Shown here: piece after piece, positions 24,960 to 39,555 of the stretch
Layout: every line of letters starts with the position of its first letter
How positions within the stretch are numbered: the first letter of the stretch is position 1
From: Prochlorococcus sp. AG-355-P16
Lineage (GTDB): Bacteria; Cyanobacteriota; Cyanobacteriia; PCC-6307; Cyanobiaceae
Assembly (NCBI GenBank): GCA_003278525.1
Contig: QCEQ01000001.1
Span: 33,934-97,933, forward strand
Length of the DNA: 64,000 nucleotides
Direction of reading: 5' to 3'
Translations under genes and position numbers: made by a program
The notes under the pieces: generated by a model
The model's database searches: none
What the model saw: only the letters and a program-made list of their open reading frames with translations
Told to the model about the DNA's origin: nothing

Positions 24960-25211
24960 TTAATCCTTAAAATTCATTGAAAACATATTACCAATATAGA
25001 GTCTCGTTAAATCCCTGTTTTGAAATCCTTTTTGCATCAAAAATCCTGCAATAGCTGCTTGTAGTATCCTGTATTGATCCCAGTTAGGATGCTCCTCAAC
25101 GAATTCTTTCATAGCCTTTTGAAGATTTTCTTGAAGTTCACATTTAAAACTTATTACTTCATCTTTATCATTTAATACTTTTGAATTTTTGTCGTAATTT
25201 AGCTCTTGCAT
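24960..25211 (-). CDS. DUF2811-like conserved protein
   Basis: ORF track; ...FVEEHPNWDQYRILQAAIAGFLMQKGFQNR. Confidence 0.75.
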   Translation of the reverse strand: MQELNYDKNSKVLNDKDEVISFKCELQENLQKAMKEFVEEHPNWDQYRILQAAIAGFLMQKGFQNRDLTRLYIGNMFSMNFKD

Positions 25212-25408
25212 ATTGAAGAAATTTTTGAAATTTGAAATCTACTAAGATTTAGTTTTCTCCAAAAATACTAAATCGTCAACAAGAATTATTAAGAGACAGT
25301 CTCAGGTTATAGAATAATGAGAATTTAGTCATAATGGGGAAAGTCATTGAAATTAATTTTGTAAAATTAAATCTTACTTAAATATAAAGATTTATATATA
25401 ATCAGAAG

Positions 25409-25471
25409 TTTTCCACATGCTTTAGATCATCAAATATTTTTTAAAAATAAACTGTGGAAAAGTTGTGAAAA
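25409..25471. promoter_or_regulatory. pair of inverted DnaA-box-like sequences plus a partial third
   Basis: TTTTCCACA (25409-25417), TGTGGAAAA (25453-25461), TTGTGAAAA (25463-25471). Confidence 0.4.
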
Positions 25472-25524
25472 AATTTTTTTTGGAGGGGGAAATATTTTCT
25501 AAAATTTCCAATTTTATTTATCTT

Positions 25525-25896
25525 TTAATCCATTGATTCCCACATGTTTTTTATTTCATAAAATAAATTTTGTGCTATTGGTATCGGCCAATACATTTCG
25601 AAGGATCTAGTTTGATCTTGACTTTCAAAAACGAACCTTAAACTCCATTCATTCTTTTTCCCTTCTAACTCAATGTACCAAGGTAGTTGTTCTAATTCTA
25701 AAGTAATAGACTCTTCGTCCATTAGTTCGTTCTTGATGCCTAATAGTTGCTCATTAATTCTTAAAAGTAAAAGATAAAGCGAATGGAATTCACTTTTTTG
25801 TAACTCGATTGACCAATTATCAATACCAATCAAAAAGCAAAATTTGCCTTTTTTCAAATCTTTAAGTAATCTCCAACTTTTTTGGTCTTTTACCAA
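25525..25896 (-). CDS. DUF1818-like conserved cyanobacterial protein
   Basis: ORF track. Confidence 0.65.
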   Translation of the reverse strand: MVKDQKSWRLLKDLKKGKFCFLIGIDNWSIELQKSEFHSLYLLLLRINEQLLGIKNELMDEESITLELEQLPWYIELEGKKNEWSLRFVFESQDQTRSFEMYWPIPIAQNLFYEIKNMWESMD

Positions 25897-25898
25897 AA

Positions 25899-26135
25899 TT
25901 AGCCTGGAAGTAAATCTGGTTGATCTTGTTCATCACTTAGTTCAATAATTGACCTTTGAACAGGTTTAATAGTTGACTCTTCTAATAAGCCATCAAAATC
26001 ATCAAAACGTCTTTGTTTAGCTCTGAAAGCAATTTTCACTGTAGTTAGATATCTATTAGTTGATTTTCTTATCAAGCTCTCACCTCTCTTTGCAAGATCA
26101 TTAGAATCAATTCCTGCATTATTAGATATGTTCAT
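25899..26135 (-). CDS. rpoZ: RNA polymerase omega subunit
   Basis: [19 protein letters not shown] cyanobacterial omega pattern. Confidence 0.8.
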   Translation of the reverse strand: MNISNNAGIDSNDLAKRGESLIRKSTNRYLTTVKIAFRAKQRRFDDFDGLLEESTIKPVQRSIIELSDEQDQPDLLPG

Positions 26136-26231
26136 TAAAAAAAGTTTTTACTATAAAATGTATTTTACAATTTATTCGACCGTTTCAAAACATAAATTAC
26201 AAAAAGAACTTAATTGATTAAATAATTTCTT

Positions 26232-27800
26232 ATGGAAGAGAGTTTATCTGGAACACTTGCTATCGATTTAGGGAACACTAATACTGTTGTAGCTTTTCAA
26301 GATCAAAAAGATATAAATTCTGTTTTAGTTGAAATACCGAATATTACATCATCTCCAGGAGTTATACCTTCAGCAGTTTGGTTCGAAGAACCTTCAAAGA
26401 TTACCAAGATTGGTATTAGTGCTCTAAACATGAGGGATAACTCAAATTCTGATTTATTTTTTCATTCGAACTTTAAAAGATTAATTGGAAATTCTATTGA
26501 AAAAAATAACCCAAAAAATATCTTAAAACCTAATGAATGTGGTGAAAAGTTTTTTCAAATTTTATGGGCAAACATTCCGCACAAGTATGAGATCAAAAGG
26601 CTTGTTTTAACTGCTCCTATAGATACATACAAGGGGTACAGAGAGTGGTTGGTTAACCTTTGCGAGAAAATATCTGTAGATGAAATAGCCCTTGTTGATG
26701 AGCCTACTGCTGCAAGTTTGGGAATAAATGTACCATTTGGCTCAAAAATTATGACATTAGATATTGGAGGAAGTACAGTTGATATGAATATAGTCAAAAT
26801 AGAAGGAGGAGAAGGGAAATCTGGTCCAATAGCTGAACTATTAAAATTCAAAGGAAATGATGTAAGCTCAATTTCAAAACAAAAAATAAGGTGTGCCGAA
26901 ATAATTGGCAAAACAGGCTCCAAAATTGGTGGGAAAGATATTGATCAATGGATAGTTGATTATTTTATTCCAGGTAATAATTATGTCACTAATCTTTCAA
27001 AGGCAGAAGAAATAAAATGTAAACTCAGTTCATCTGCAATCAAATATGAAAATAAATATCCAATAAAATTATTTACTGAACAAAATAAAGAAAATAATTT
27101 TTACCTAAGTAAAGAAATATTTGAGGAAATACTCATTGCCAATAATCTTCTTAATCACCTTAACTCTTTACTAAAAGATTTATTAAATCAAGCAAGGGGT
27201 AAATTTTGTACAATTGAAGACTTAAATGCAATTGTTTTGGTTGGTGGAGGAACTCAAATACCATTAATTAAAGAATGGATTACAAAAAAAATTCCAAAAA
27301 TTCAAATAAAGTCGCCACCACCTATTGAATCAATAGCCTTGGGAGCTTTAGCAATGACCCCGGGGGTAAAAATTAAAGACATATTAAACAAAGGATTATC
27401 TATAAGATTATTTAATAAAAGAGAGCAAAAACACTTTTGGCATCCTATTTTTTGGAAAGGGCAAACATGGCCAACAGAAACACCCTTTAAACTGATTCTT
27501 CAAGCTAGTAAAAAGAATCAAAAAATATTCGAAATAATAATTGGACAGACACAAAAAGAAAGAGCATATGATGTTATTTTTGAGAATGGATTACCAAAGT
27601 TATCAGAGATTCAAAATGAAGAAGAAATTATAAGGTGGGACAAAAAACCACTTAAAATAGTATTAAAAAATAAATCTAATATTGGAGAAGACACCTTAAA
27701 ACTTTTTTTTAAAATTACAAAAAACGCTGACTTATCAGTTAAGTGTTTCGATATTAAAGATGAATTTTTTGGAGAATATAATTTAGGAAATATCCTCTGA
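26232..27800 (+). CDS. Hsp70/DnaK-like protein
   Basis: AIDLGNTNTVVAF, DEPTAASLGINVP, DIGGSTVDM, IVLVGGGTQIP. Confidence 0.9.
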   Translation: MEESLSGTLAIDLGNTNTVVAFQDQKDINSVLVEIPNITSSPGVIPSAVWFEEPSKITKIGISALNMRDNSNSDLFFHSNFKRLIGNSIEKNNPKNILKPNECGEKFFQILWANIPHKYEIKRLVLTAPIDTYKGYREWLVNLCEKISVDEIALVDEPTAASLGINVPFGSKIMTLDIGGSTVDMNIVKIEGGEGKSGPIAELLKFKGNDVSSISKQKIRCAEIIGKTGSKIGGKDIDQWIVDYFIPGNNYVTNLSKAEEIKCKLSSSAIKYENKYPIKLFTEQNKENNFYLSKEIFEEILIANNLLNHLNSLLKDLLNQARGKFCTIEDLNAIVLVGGGTQIPLIKEWITKKIPKIQIKSPPPIESIALGALAMTPGVKIKDILNKGLSIRLFNKREQKHFWHPIFWKGQTWPTETPFKLILQASKKNQKIFEIIIGQTQKERAYDVIFENGLPKLSEIQNEEEIIRWDKKPLKIVLKNKSNIGEDTLKLFFKITKNADLSVKCFDIKDEFFGEYNLGNIL

Positions 27801-27807
27801 AAGATTG

Positions 27808-28344
27808 CTATTCAAGAAAAACTCCTTCTTCATTATCTACATTATTTAAACGTAAACTAATACTTTCAATTTTACTAGTTGGCACTTTTTTACCACAAAA
27901 ATCTGGTTGAATAGGCAATTCTCTATGACCTCTATCTATCATTACCAATAACATTACTCTTTGAGGTCTGCCCCATGAATATAAAGCATCCATTGCAGCT
28001 CTAATTGTTCTTCCTGTGAAAATTACATCATCTATTAAAAGAATTTCTTGTTTCTCAATAGGAGTTGGAATATCTGCAGCTTGCATTAGACGAGTTCCAA
28101 CTCTATTTTGGTCATCTCTATAAAAAGTTGGATCAATTGATCCTTTTTTAAAGCTTATACCTGTCTTAGAGAATAATTCCTTTTCTAGCACTTCGGTCAA
28201 CTCAATACCTCTAGTCGGAATGCCAACTAATAAAAGGTTTTCAAGATTTTTTACTTTTTCGATAATTTCAGAAGTTAAACGCGAAATAGTTTTTCTAAGC
28301 TCAACTTCAGTAAGTATTACGATCTTTTTTGTATTTTTGGACAT
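27808..28344 (-). CDS. pyrR: bifunctional pyr operon regulator/uracil phosphoribosyltransferase
   Basis: LLVGIPTRGIEL; ILLIDDVIFTGRTIRAAMDAL PRPP motif. Confidence 0.93.
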   Translation of the reverse strand: MSKNTKKIVILTEVELRKTISRLTSEIIEKVKNLENLLLVGIPTRGIELTEVLEKELFSKTGISFKKGSIDPTFYRDDQNRVGTRLMQAADIPTPIEKQEILLIDDVIFTGRTIRAAMDALYSWGRPQRVMLLVMIDRGHRELPIQPDFCGKKVPTSKIESISLRLNNVDNEEGVFLE

Positions 28345-28481
28345 GATTTATCAATAAATAAAAGTCGTCTAATATTTTCATAAATTAGCAAAAGCTAACT
28401 ATGTTAAATATAAATTGTTAAATAGTAACGTTTAAAGCTAAATTTAAGGTTGGATCAGTTAAAAATGAATTTGATCTAAAA

Positions 28482-30104
28482 ATGTCAAAGATTAGCAGCA
28501 AAAATATAAAAAGATTAAGTGTTCCTCAGAGCCCTGTAGTACTTGCAATACTAGATGGATGGGGACATCGACATGAAAAATCAGATAATGCTATAAAAAG
28601 TGCCAAGACACCAATCATGGATTCATTGTGGCATGCTTATCCCCATACACTAATAAGTGCTAGTGGATCTGATGTAGGCCTCCCAGATGGTCAAATGGGT
28701 AATTCAGAGGTAGGACATCTTACCATCGGTTCAGGAAGAATAATTCAACAAGAACTTGTACGGATTTCAAATATTGTAAAAAATAATCAACTGGAATTAA
28801 TAAATGAGTTAAAAGAAATGGCGGACTCATTAAAGCGAAATAATTCTACTTTGCATATCACGGGATTATGTTCGGATGGGGGAGTTCATAGCCATATTGA
28901 TCATTTGTTAGGTTTAATAAAATGGGCATCTGAAAATGAAATTAAAAAAGTTGCAATCCACATTATTACTGATGGAAGAGATACTCCTGCAAAAAGTGCC
29001 TCTAAATATCTAAACCAAATAGAATCATGTATAAAAAAATTTAACACAGGCGAAATCGCTTCAATATGCGGCAGATACTGGATAATGGATAGAAATCTTT
29101 TATGGGATAGAACAGAAAAAGCATTTTCTAATTTGACTGATCCAGATGTTCAAATAACAAATATTTCTCCACTTGATTACATAGAAAAAAGTTATGAAAA
29201 AAACATAACTGATGAATTTTTAGAGCCCATACGAATTTCTGACAACTATCTTAAAGATGGGGATAGTTTGATTTGCTTTAACTTTCGTCCAGATAGAGCA
29301 AGACAAATTGTCACATCCCTCTCAATGAAGGAATTTTCAGGCTTTGAAAGGAAAAATTATCCAAATCTAGATATTGTCACTTTTACTCAATATGATCCTA
29401 ACTTTCCCGTTAAAGTAGCGTTTCCTCCTGAATCACTCAATAATTTTATTGGCCAAATAGTTTCAGAAAACGGACTTAAACAATACAGAACCGCAGAGAC
29501 TGAAAAATACCCTCACGTAACATACTTTTTCAATGGAGGAGTTGAAATTCCCTTACCTGGAGAAGAGAGATATTTGATTCCCTCTCCAAGAGTAGCAACT
29601 TATGATATGAAACCCGAAATGTCAGCAGAGGAATTAACTATTAGTTGCTCTAAAGCTATTAAAAGTGGTAACTATGCTTTTGTTGTAATTAATTTTGCTA
29701 ATCCTGATATGGTTGGTCATACAGGTAACATGGATGCAACAATAAAGGCCATTGAAAAAGTAGATGAATGTGTAGGTAAATTAGTTAATGCTACTGGAGA
29801 AATGGGGGGAAGCCTACTTATTACAGCCGATCATGGTAACGCAGAGGTAATGAAAGGACCTGAAGGAGAACCATGGACAGCTCACACAATAAATAAAGTT
29901 CCATTAATTTTGATTGAAGGTGAAAAAAGAAAAATACCAAATATGGGAAATGAAATTAATTTAAGAGACAATGCCGGCTTGGCAGATATTGCTCCAACTT
30001 TATTGCAATTATTAAATCTCCCAATACCTGAGGAAATGACAGGCAAGTCTCTAATTCAAGAAATTGAATTAAAAGGTTATAATAAGGTCGTTCAACACGT
30101 ATAA
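28482..30104 (+). CDS. gpmI: 2,3-bisphosphoglycerate-independent phosphoglycerate mutase
   Basis: [31 protein letters not shown]. Confidence 0.97.
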   Translation: MSKISSKNIKRLSVPQSPVVLAILDGWGHRHEKSDNAIKSAKTPIMDSLWHAYPHTLISASGSDVGLPDGQMGNSEVGHLTIGSGRIIQQELVRISNIVKNNQLELINELKEMADSLKRNNSTLHITGLCSDGGVHSHIDHLLGLIKWASENEIKKVAIHIITDGRDTPAKSASKYLNQIESCIKKFNTGEIASICGRYWIMDRNLLWDRTEKAFSNLTDPDVQITNISPLDYIEKSYEKNITDEFLEPIRISDNYLKDGDSLICFNFRPDRARQIVTSLSMKEFSGFERKNYPNLDIVTFTQYDPNFPVKVAFPPESLNNFIGQIVSENGLKQYRTAETEKYPHVTYFFNGGVEIPLPGEERYLIPSPRVATYDMKPEMSAEELTISCSKAIKSGNYAFVVINFANPDMVGHTGNMDATIKAIEKVDECVGKLVNATGEMGGSLLITADHGNAEVMKGPEGEPWTAHTINKVPLILIEGEKRKIPNMGNEINLRDNAGLADIAPTLLQLLNLPIPEEMTGKSLIQEIELKGYNKVVQHV

Positions 30105-30127
30105 AGCTAATAAAAGTTTTTTAAGCA

Positions 30128-30355
30128 ATGGTTCAAATTATTAGTTGGATTTGGGTAATTTCTGGAGTTCTTCTTATTCTCTTAGTTTTACTTCACAGTC
30201 CCAAAGGTGATGGGATGGGAGGAATAGCCGCCAGTGGAAGCTCTATGTTCAATAGCGCAAGTAGTGCAGAAGCCTCGCTAAATAAAATAACTTGGACTTT
30301 TTTAATCATATTTTTGTCACTTGCAATTATTCTTAGCGCTGGTTGGATTTCATAA
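30128..30355 (+). CDS. secG: preprotein translocase subunit SecG
   Basis: LLHSPKGDGMGGIAASGSSMFNS. Confidence 0.9.
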   Translation: MVQIISWIWVISGVLLILLVLLHSPKGDGMGGIAASGSSMFNSASSAEASLNKITWTFLIIFLSLAIILSAGWIS

Positions 30356-30363
30356 AAGTTGAA

Positions 30364-30397
30364 TAAAAAAAGGACCATTTTGAATGATCCCTTTTAA
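30364..30397. terminator. probable bidirectional terminator between secG and groL
   Basis: AAAAAAAGGACCATTTTGAATGATCCCTTTT. Confidence 0.6.
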
Positions 30398-30421
30398 ATT
30401 AATTACAAAACTATTGATTAG

Positions 30422-32086
<1,665 letters not shown>

Positions 32087-32110
32087 TTAATAATTTTTGA
32101 AACAAATATT

Positions 32111-32422
32111 TTAGCTTACTACAGCTAAAATATCCTTTTCTGAGAGTAAGACATAATCATCTCCTCCCAATTTAATGTCTGTGCCAGCATATTTGCTGTA
32201 CAAAACTTTATCGCCAATACTCACTTCTGGAGTTTGTCGAGAACCATCGTCATTAAGTTTGCCAGGGCCCACCTGAGCAACTTCTCCAACCTGTGGTTTT
32301 TCTTTAGCTGAATCAGGCAAAAGAATGCCCCCAGCAGTTTTTTCCTCAGATTCGGAAACTTTAATAAATATTCTATCTCCCAGTGGTTTTACTGTAGAGA
32401 CTGTAAGTGAAACAGCTGCCAT
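32111..32422 (-). CDS. groS: co-chaperonin GroES
   Basis: [32 protein letters not shown]. Confidence 0.98.
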   Translation of the reverse strand: MAAVSLTVSTVKPLGDRIFIKVSESEEKTAGGILLPDSAKEKPQVGEVAQVGPGKLNDDGSRQTPEVSIGDKVLYSKYAGTDIKLGGDDYVLLSEKDILAVVS

Positions 32423-32638
32423 AGATTAATGGAGGATCATAATTGAGACGCTTTGCGCCATAAAAATGGAGAGAGAATTTCTCTATCCGTATCTTCAACA
32501 AGATAATCTGCAAAGCGGCAATTAAACCATACTTAAACTGTGCGGGTGGCCGAACCCATTTAACGAATCTACCCATGAGGTGGTAGTATTTTCGGATTAT
32601 GAGCTGTTTAAAATCAGCTATTCATCACCAATTAATAA

Positions 32639-34102
<1,464 letters not shown>

Positions 34103-34146
34103 ATATTTGTATATCTATATATTTAACCTTCAATAATTTTAAATTT

Positions 34147-34551
34147 ATGGCAATTTCTCTAAAAGTTTTAGCTCCTAATAAAAATGTATATCAAGGCGAA
34201 GCTGAAGAAGTAATCCTTCCTAGTACTACTGGTCAACTTGGTATATTACCGGGACACATCTCTTTAGTTACTGCCATAGATATTGGTGTTTTAAGGCTAA
34301 GAATGAATTCCCAGTGGAAATCAATAGCTCTAATGGGAGGCTTCGCTGAAATCGAATCAGATGAAGTCATAGTTTTAGTGAATAATGCTGAAATTGGTTC
34401 TGAAATTAATGTTCAAAATGCTGAACAAGATCTTAAAGAAGCAAAATTAGCAATTAGCAAATTTTCTGAAAATGAAAAAACCCCAGAAAAAATAAAAGCT
34501 TTGAAAGAGATTTCTAAGGCAGAGGCTAGGATTCAAGCTGCAAAGAACTGA
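34147..34551 (+). CDS. atpC: ATP synthase subunit epsilon
   Basis: [22 protein letters not shown]; downstream of atpD. Confidence 0.96.
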   Translation: MAISLKVLAPNKNVYQGEAEEVILPSTTGQLGILPGHISLVTAIDIGVLRLRMNSQWKSIALMGGFAEIESDEVIVLVNNAEIGSEINVQNAEQDLKEAKLAISKFSENEKTPEKIKALKEISKAEARIQAAKN

Positions 34552-34554
34552 TAT

Positions 34555-35031
34555 TTAAGCGGTTCCACAAAAAGTTACTTCTGGAAACTTTAATTTGGCT
34601 TCTTCCAATTTTTTTGTTTTACCTTCTTCCTGCCAATAATTTATTACTTCAGTAGCTTTATTCAATATTTCTACTCTTTCGTTATCCGTAATCCAACCTT
34701 TATTTTCAAGCTCACTTTTTAATTTTTCCCAAGCATCATCCCTCGGCCAAAAATAGTAAGCAGTAAGAGGGCTTGGACCTCCACCTACTATTTGATCGAC
34801 TGCTAAAGCAACATTATCAGGCAACCACAATACTTTTATTATAAACCTTCCTTCGTCAGGTTTTGGTGTATAACCAGTAGGAACTCCATCCTCATCAATT
34901 GTGGCTGATGCTAATACAGCTGTAGCTCCCATCATTCCTGAATTTGGAGAGGAATTTCTAGAATTTGGGGCATTACTGTTTTTTTCTTTTTTTTCTATTG
35001 AATTTTGATTTGACTTATCTGATGAGGTCAT
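34555..35031 (-). CDS. 30S ribosomal protein PSRP-3 / Ycf65-like
   Basis: [43 protein letters not shown]...INYWQE. Confidence 0.85.
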   Translation of the reverse strand: MTSSDKSNQNSIEKKEKNSNAPNSRNSSPNSGMMGATAVLASATIDEDGVPTGYTPKPDEGRFIIKVLWLPDNVALAVDQIVGGGPSPLTAYYFWPRDDAWEKLKSELENKGWITDNERVEILNKATEVINYWQEEGKTKKLEEAKLKFPEVTFCGTA

Positions 35032-35137
35032 TCATTTATTTATGTTTAATAAATAATTTATCAGTTGATGGTCACATTTTGATTGATTTACTCAAAATTT
35101 CTTGATTTTAGTTATTGATAGCTTCTTAACAGGAATT

Positions 35138-35296
35138 TTATCTATCATGAGATACTTCATAAAAGTCATAAATAGTAGCTTCCAATGAATCCCAAAGATC
35201 TTTAGGGATATCGTTTTCTTCTGCGAACATTCCAAGCTGACTAGCTAAGCTTCTTGCTTGAGAGAGTTTCGAATCATATGAATCTGATTTATTCAT
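35138..35296 (-). CDS. 52-aa conserved-looking protein
   Basis: MNKSDSYDSKLSQARSLASQLGMFAEENDIPKDLWDSLEATIYDFYEVSHDR. Confidence 0.6.
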   Translation of the reverse strand: MNKSDSYDSKLSQARSLASQLGMFAEENDIPKDLWDSLEATIYDFYEVSHDR

Positions 35297-35349
35297 TTTT
35301 GAGCTTTAAACTTAATAAAAATAGATCTATTAACTAGATAAGTCAAATT

Positions 35350-36675
35350 TTAAAATTCTAAATCAGAGATTTCTTTTAGTGCAGCAATACTTAAAATTTC
35401 TGGGTTTGTATCTGTGACTAAAATATCATCTTCTATCCTAATCCCTATGCCTTTCCATTTCTCATCAATGACGGGTTGTCCCTGAGGGACTGGAATCCTA
35501 TCACTAATATAGATCCCTGGTTCCACCGTAAGAATCATTCCATTCTGTAATGGCACTTCATAGTCGCCCATTCTGTATGCTCCAACATCATGAACATCTA
35601 AGCCGAGCCAATGTCCAGTTCTATGCATATAAAGATGTTTATAAGATTGATTCTCAATGATCTCATCAGTGCTGCCCGACAATAAACCAATTTCTTTTAA
35701 TCCTTCTATCAAAATCTTTAAGGCAACATTATGAACAGCATTAGAATTTGAACCTTTTACTGCACTTTTAATAGCATTTTTCTGCGCACTCAACACAATT
35801 TCATAGATAATTTTTTGCTCACTAGAAAATTTACCACCTATTGGAATAGTTCTAGTTATGTCTCCATTGTAATAATCAGTTAGTGAGCAGCCAGCATCCA
35901 CTAATAATAAATCTTCCTTTTTCAAGGGTGAGTTATTTGAAGTGTAATGTAAAATGCATGCATTATCACCTGAAGCAACAATAGAGTTATAAGCTGGTCC
36001 TCTCGCCCCTTTTTCCAAAAAGAAACCCTCCAGAAGACCCTGAATTTGTCTTTCATTTTTCTTTGATGTGATAGATTCTCTAACTAGTTCATGAGCTTCG
36101 GCTGAAATTTGTATAGCCTCTCTCATTCTGTTAATTTCGAAATCACTTTTAATTAATCTCATCTCATTTAAATAATTTTCAGGAGATTTTATTGAATTTG
36201 CACCAATCCCTGATCTTGATCTATTTTCAAGTTGCTGTGAAAAAATCTCGAGTACTATTTTCTCAATTAATGGATACTTACCTATTGAAAAAACAAGTTC
36301 ATCGGATCCATTAATATAACCTGGAAGTAAATCTCTTAGTTCGGTTATTGAGTGAGCCTTATCAGCCTTAAACTCTTTTTCTGCGCCTTCTAAACCCCAT
36401 CTAAAGCCATGCCAGACTTCACTTATAACATCTTTGGGAGCGACAAACATAATAAATCTCTCTCCCCTGGGCTTATGCGACAAGAAAAGAGCAATTGCAT
36501 CCGGCTCATCGAAACCAGTTAAGTACCAAAAATTACTATCTTGTCTAAAAGGGTATTCACAATCGGCATGATGCTTTACAAGATTAGCTCCAGGGATAAT
36601 GGCAGCTTTTCCATCTAATTTATTAAGGAAAATTTCTCTTCTCTCTTCAAAAACTTTATGGTTAGTTTCAAACAT
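35350..36675 (-). CDS. pepP: Xaa-Pro aminopeptidase P family (M24B)
   Basis: VDAGCSLTDYYNGDITRTIPIGG; HMHRTGHWLGLDVHD-like. Confidence 0.93.
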   Translation of the reverse strand: MFETNHKVFEERREIFLNKLDGKAAIIPGANLVKHHADCEYPFRQDSNFWYLTGFDEPDAIALFLSHKPRGERFIMFVAPKDVISEVWHGFRWGLEGAEKEFKADKAHSITELRDLLPGYINGSDELVFSIGKYPLIEKIVLEIFSQQLENRSRSGIGANSIKSPENYLNEMRLIKSDFEINRMREAIQISAEAHELVRESITSKKNERQIQGLLEGFFLEKGARGPAYNSIVASGDNACILHYTSNNSPLKKEDLLLVDAGCSLTDYYNGDITRTIPIGGKFSSEQKIIYEIVLSAQKNAIKSAVKGSNSNAVHNVALKILIEGLKEIGLLSGSTDEIIENQSYKHLYMHRTGHWLGLDVHDVGAYRMGDYEVPLQNGMILTVEPGIYISDRIPVPQGQPVIDEKWKGIGIRIEDDILVTDTNPEILSIAALKEISDLEF

Positions 36676-36748
36676 GAATTGTGTATTGGCGTGTTTTAAA
36701 AAAAAATGGAAGAATAAATTAAACGGATTTAGTACCTAATCTAGTTTA

Positions 36749-37741
36749 ATGGAACCAAGTGTTTACGGTTTAATTTTTCTAATATCGATTATTTTAATTG
36801 GATCTGCATGTTGTTCGGGAGTAGAAGCAGCTTTTTTAGCTGTAAATTCAATAAGAATTTTGGAAATTGCATCAAAACAAAAGCCAAAAAGTTCTGCAAA
36901 TCAACTTCTAAAACTTAGAAAACATCTTGGACGGACACTAACTGTAATTACTATTACTAATAATGGATTTAATATAATTGGAAGTCTTATTTTAGGAGTT
37001 TACGGAGCAATGGTAATTAATAATAATTTTGGTTTAACCCTTTTTTCAATAGCTTTTTACATACTAGTTGTTTTAGTAGGAGAAGTACTACCCAAAGCTC
37101 TTGGCACAAGATTTTCAGTTCAAATAGCATTATTATCGGTTCCTATCTTGAGAATATTAAATAACTTAATGAGACCATTTTTGATATTAATTGAACAGAT
37201 ATTTCCAGTCATTACAGCAGAAAACGAAATTTCAACTGATGAAGAAGAAATTAGACAAATGGCAAAAATTGGGAGTCAGAAAGGTTTTATAGAAGCTGAT
37301 GAGGCAGCAATGATATTTAAAGTTTTTCAATTAAATGATTTAAAAGCTAAAGACTTAATGACTCCTAGGGTATCGGCACCTTGTCTTGATGGGTCTTCAA
37401 ATCTTGATGAAATTTCAAAACTTATAATGTCTGACAGCTCTCCATGGTGGGTTATTTTGGGAGATAAAGTTGACAAAATACAAGGGGTAGTAAAGCGTGA
37501 AAAAATGTTGTCAGAATTAATTAATGGGCAAAATAAAAAACTATTATCAGAAATTTGCGAACCTGTGGACTACATTCCCGAAATGATTAAAGCAGATCAA
37601 TTATTAACTAAATTTGACAAGAATCATAAAGGAGTAAAAGTAGTAGTAGATGAATTCGGGGGATTCGTGGGAATTATTGGTGCAGAAGCTGTGTTATCTG
37701 TATTAGCCGGTTGGTGGAAAATAAATCATGAAACAATTTAA
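36749..37741 (+). CDS. CNNM/CorC-type membrane protein with CBS domains
   Basis: GSACCSGVEAAFLAVN; DLMTPRV. Confidence 0.88.
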   Translation: MEPSVYGLIFLISIILIGSACCSGVEAAFLAVNSIRILEIASKQKPKSSANQLLKLRKHLGRTLTVITITNNGFNIIGSLILGVYGAMVINNNFGLTLFSIAFYILVVLVGEVLPKALGTRFSVQIALLSVPILRILNNLMRPFLILIEQIFPVITAENEISTDEEEIRQMAKIGSQKGFIEADEAAMIFKVFQLNDLKAKDLMTPRVSAPCLDGSSNLDEISKLIMSDSSPWWVILGDKVDKIQGVVKREKMLSELINGQNKKLLSEICEPVDYIPEMIKADQLLTKFDKNHKGVKVVVDEFGGFVGIIGAEAVLSVLAGWWKINHETI

Positions 37742-38969
37742 AATTAAAGAAAATTATTTACTTTTAAAAAAATGGTGGGAGACTATTGATCTTACCAATT
37801 ATGAAAAAAGTTTTCATAATAGAGAAATAATTGCTTTTAATCAACAACTTTTAAGACTCAAAGAAAAAAAAATAAGAATTGGCACATATGGTAAATCAGG
37901 AGTTGGAAAATCTTCTGTTTTAAATTCTTTATTAAATAAAGACATATTTAAAACAGATATTATTAATGGGACTACAAAAGAAATACAATCGGAAACTTTG
38001 ACTCTAAAAGATCAAACAATCAATAGTTTAGAGTTGCTAGATTCTCCAGGATTTGATTTCTGCAATATTAAATTCCCAGATAAAGTTTACTCTTGTATAA
38101 ATCATTCAGACCTTATTTTATTTATAGTTTCGGGAGATTTAAATAGAAATGAATTAAGAGAAATTGGCTCTTTTATAAAAGACGGGAAAAAAATTATTGT
38201 GATTTTAAACAAAATCGATCAATTTAATAAAAATGAATTAAAAGAAATAATTGAAAATATAAAGTTTAAGCTTCCAAAAGATTTAAATATTCCAATAATT
38301 ATTAATAATGAAAATAATCTAAAAAATTACATAACAAAATTAATAAATCAATATGGTGAGATACTGTTAACACTAAATTCTATTCAATTAGCTGACAAAT
38401 TATTTCTGCGAATAAAAGAGCAAAGATTGAAAAGAAGGCAGAAATTAGCTCAATCAACTATAGGTAAATTTTCGACTATAAAGGCATCCGCAGTAGCTTT
38501 TAATCCTTTTATTTTATTTGATGTTGCTGGTAGTTTCGCACTAGATACCGCATTGATTAGCGAATTAAGTAAGATTTATGGCTTAAAGTTGAAAGGTGAA
38601 TCTACAAGAAAAATATTTAAAAATATATCAATTAATAATTTATGTTTGGGAGTCACGCAAGTGGGCATCAATACCTCTTTCAACCTTATTAAGAAAGTAA
38701 TTCTATTAGCAGCACCTTTTACCAACGGAATTTCATTATTACCCTATGGACCAATAGCAATTATTCAAGCAGCAATTGCAGTGCACTCTACAAAAATTCT
38801 AGGGAAATTAGCAGCAAAAGAGATATTCATAAGAAGCAAAGCTTCTTTTATAGATCCCGCTATTACGATCAAAAATATGACTTTAAATGACCCAGAAATT
38901 TTTAACCACATAAATATTTATTTTTCAAATAGAAATTTAAATAATAAATTTATTAGCATTCTGCCTTAA
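37728..38969 (+). CDS. Era-like GTPase with DUF697-like C-terminus
   Basis: GKSGVGKSSVLNSLL; LLDSPGFDF; LNKID. Confidence 0.85.
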   Translation: MKQFKIKENYLLLKKWWETIDLTNYEKSFHNREIIAFNQQLLRLKEKKIRIGTYGKSGVGKSSVLNSLLNKDIFKTDIINGTTKEIQSETLTLKDQTINSLELLDSPGFDFCNIKFPDKVYSCINHSDLILFIVSGDLNRNELREIGSFIKDGKKIIVILNKIDQFNKNELKEIIENIKFKLPKDLNIPIIINNENNLKNYITKLINQYGEILLTLNSIQLADKLFLRIKEQRLKRRQKLAQSTIGKFSTIKASAVAFNPFILFDVAGSFALDTALISELSKIYGLKLKGESTRKIFKNISINNLCLGVTQVGINTSFNLIKKVILLAAPFTNGISLLPYGPIAIIQAAIAVHSTKILGKLAAKEIFIRSKASFIDPAITIKNMTLNDPEIFNHINIYFSNRNLNNKFISILP

Positions 38970-38976
38970 AACTTTA

Positions 38977-39555
38977 ATGGGAAAAAACATTGCATTATTT
39001 GGTACCAGTGCAGATCCACCTACCATTGGACATAAAAAAATACTTGAAGAATTATCCAAAATATATGCTTTTACAATTAGTTATGTTAGTAACAACCCTA
39101 AAAAAAATCACAAAGAGGATATCTCAATTCGTAGCCATTTATTAAAAACTCTCATTGAAGATTTAGATAATCCTAAAATTTTATTTAATCAAAGTGTTAG
39201 TAGCCAATGGGCAGTAGAGTCAATTAAAAAATGTAAAAGAATTTATAAATTAAATAATTTAGATTTTGTTATTGGGAGCGATTTAATTAAAGATATTATT
39301 TACTGGAAAAATTTTGATAAAATTGTTGATGAGGTTAGTTTTTTAGTAATTTCAAGAGAGGGATATCCTGTTGAATCAAATACTCTTAAAATGTTAGAAA
39401 CTTATAAAGTGAAATTTAAGATTTCAACTATAAAAATCCCAAATATTTCAAGTTCTAATCTCAGGTCAAATTTTAATTATTCTAATTTACCAACTTCATT
39501 AATTGATATTGTTAAAAAGAATAATTTATATGAATCCATTAAATTAGTTGAATGA
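38977..39555 (+). CDS. nadD: nicotinate-nucleotide adenylyltransferase
   Basis: LFGTSADPPTIGHKKI; ISSSNLRSN. Confidence 0.87.
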   Translation: MGKNIALFGTSADPPTIGHKKILEELSKIYAFTISYVSNNPKKNHKEDISIRSHLLKTLIEDLDNPKILFNQSVSSQWAVESIKKCKRIYKLNNLDFVIGSDLIKDIIYWKNFDKIVDEVSFLVISREGYPVESNTLKMLETYKVKFKISTIKIPNISSSNLRSNFNYSNLPTSLIDIVKKNNLYESIKLVE

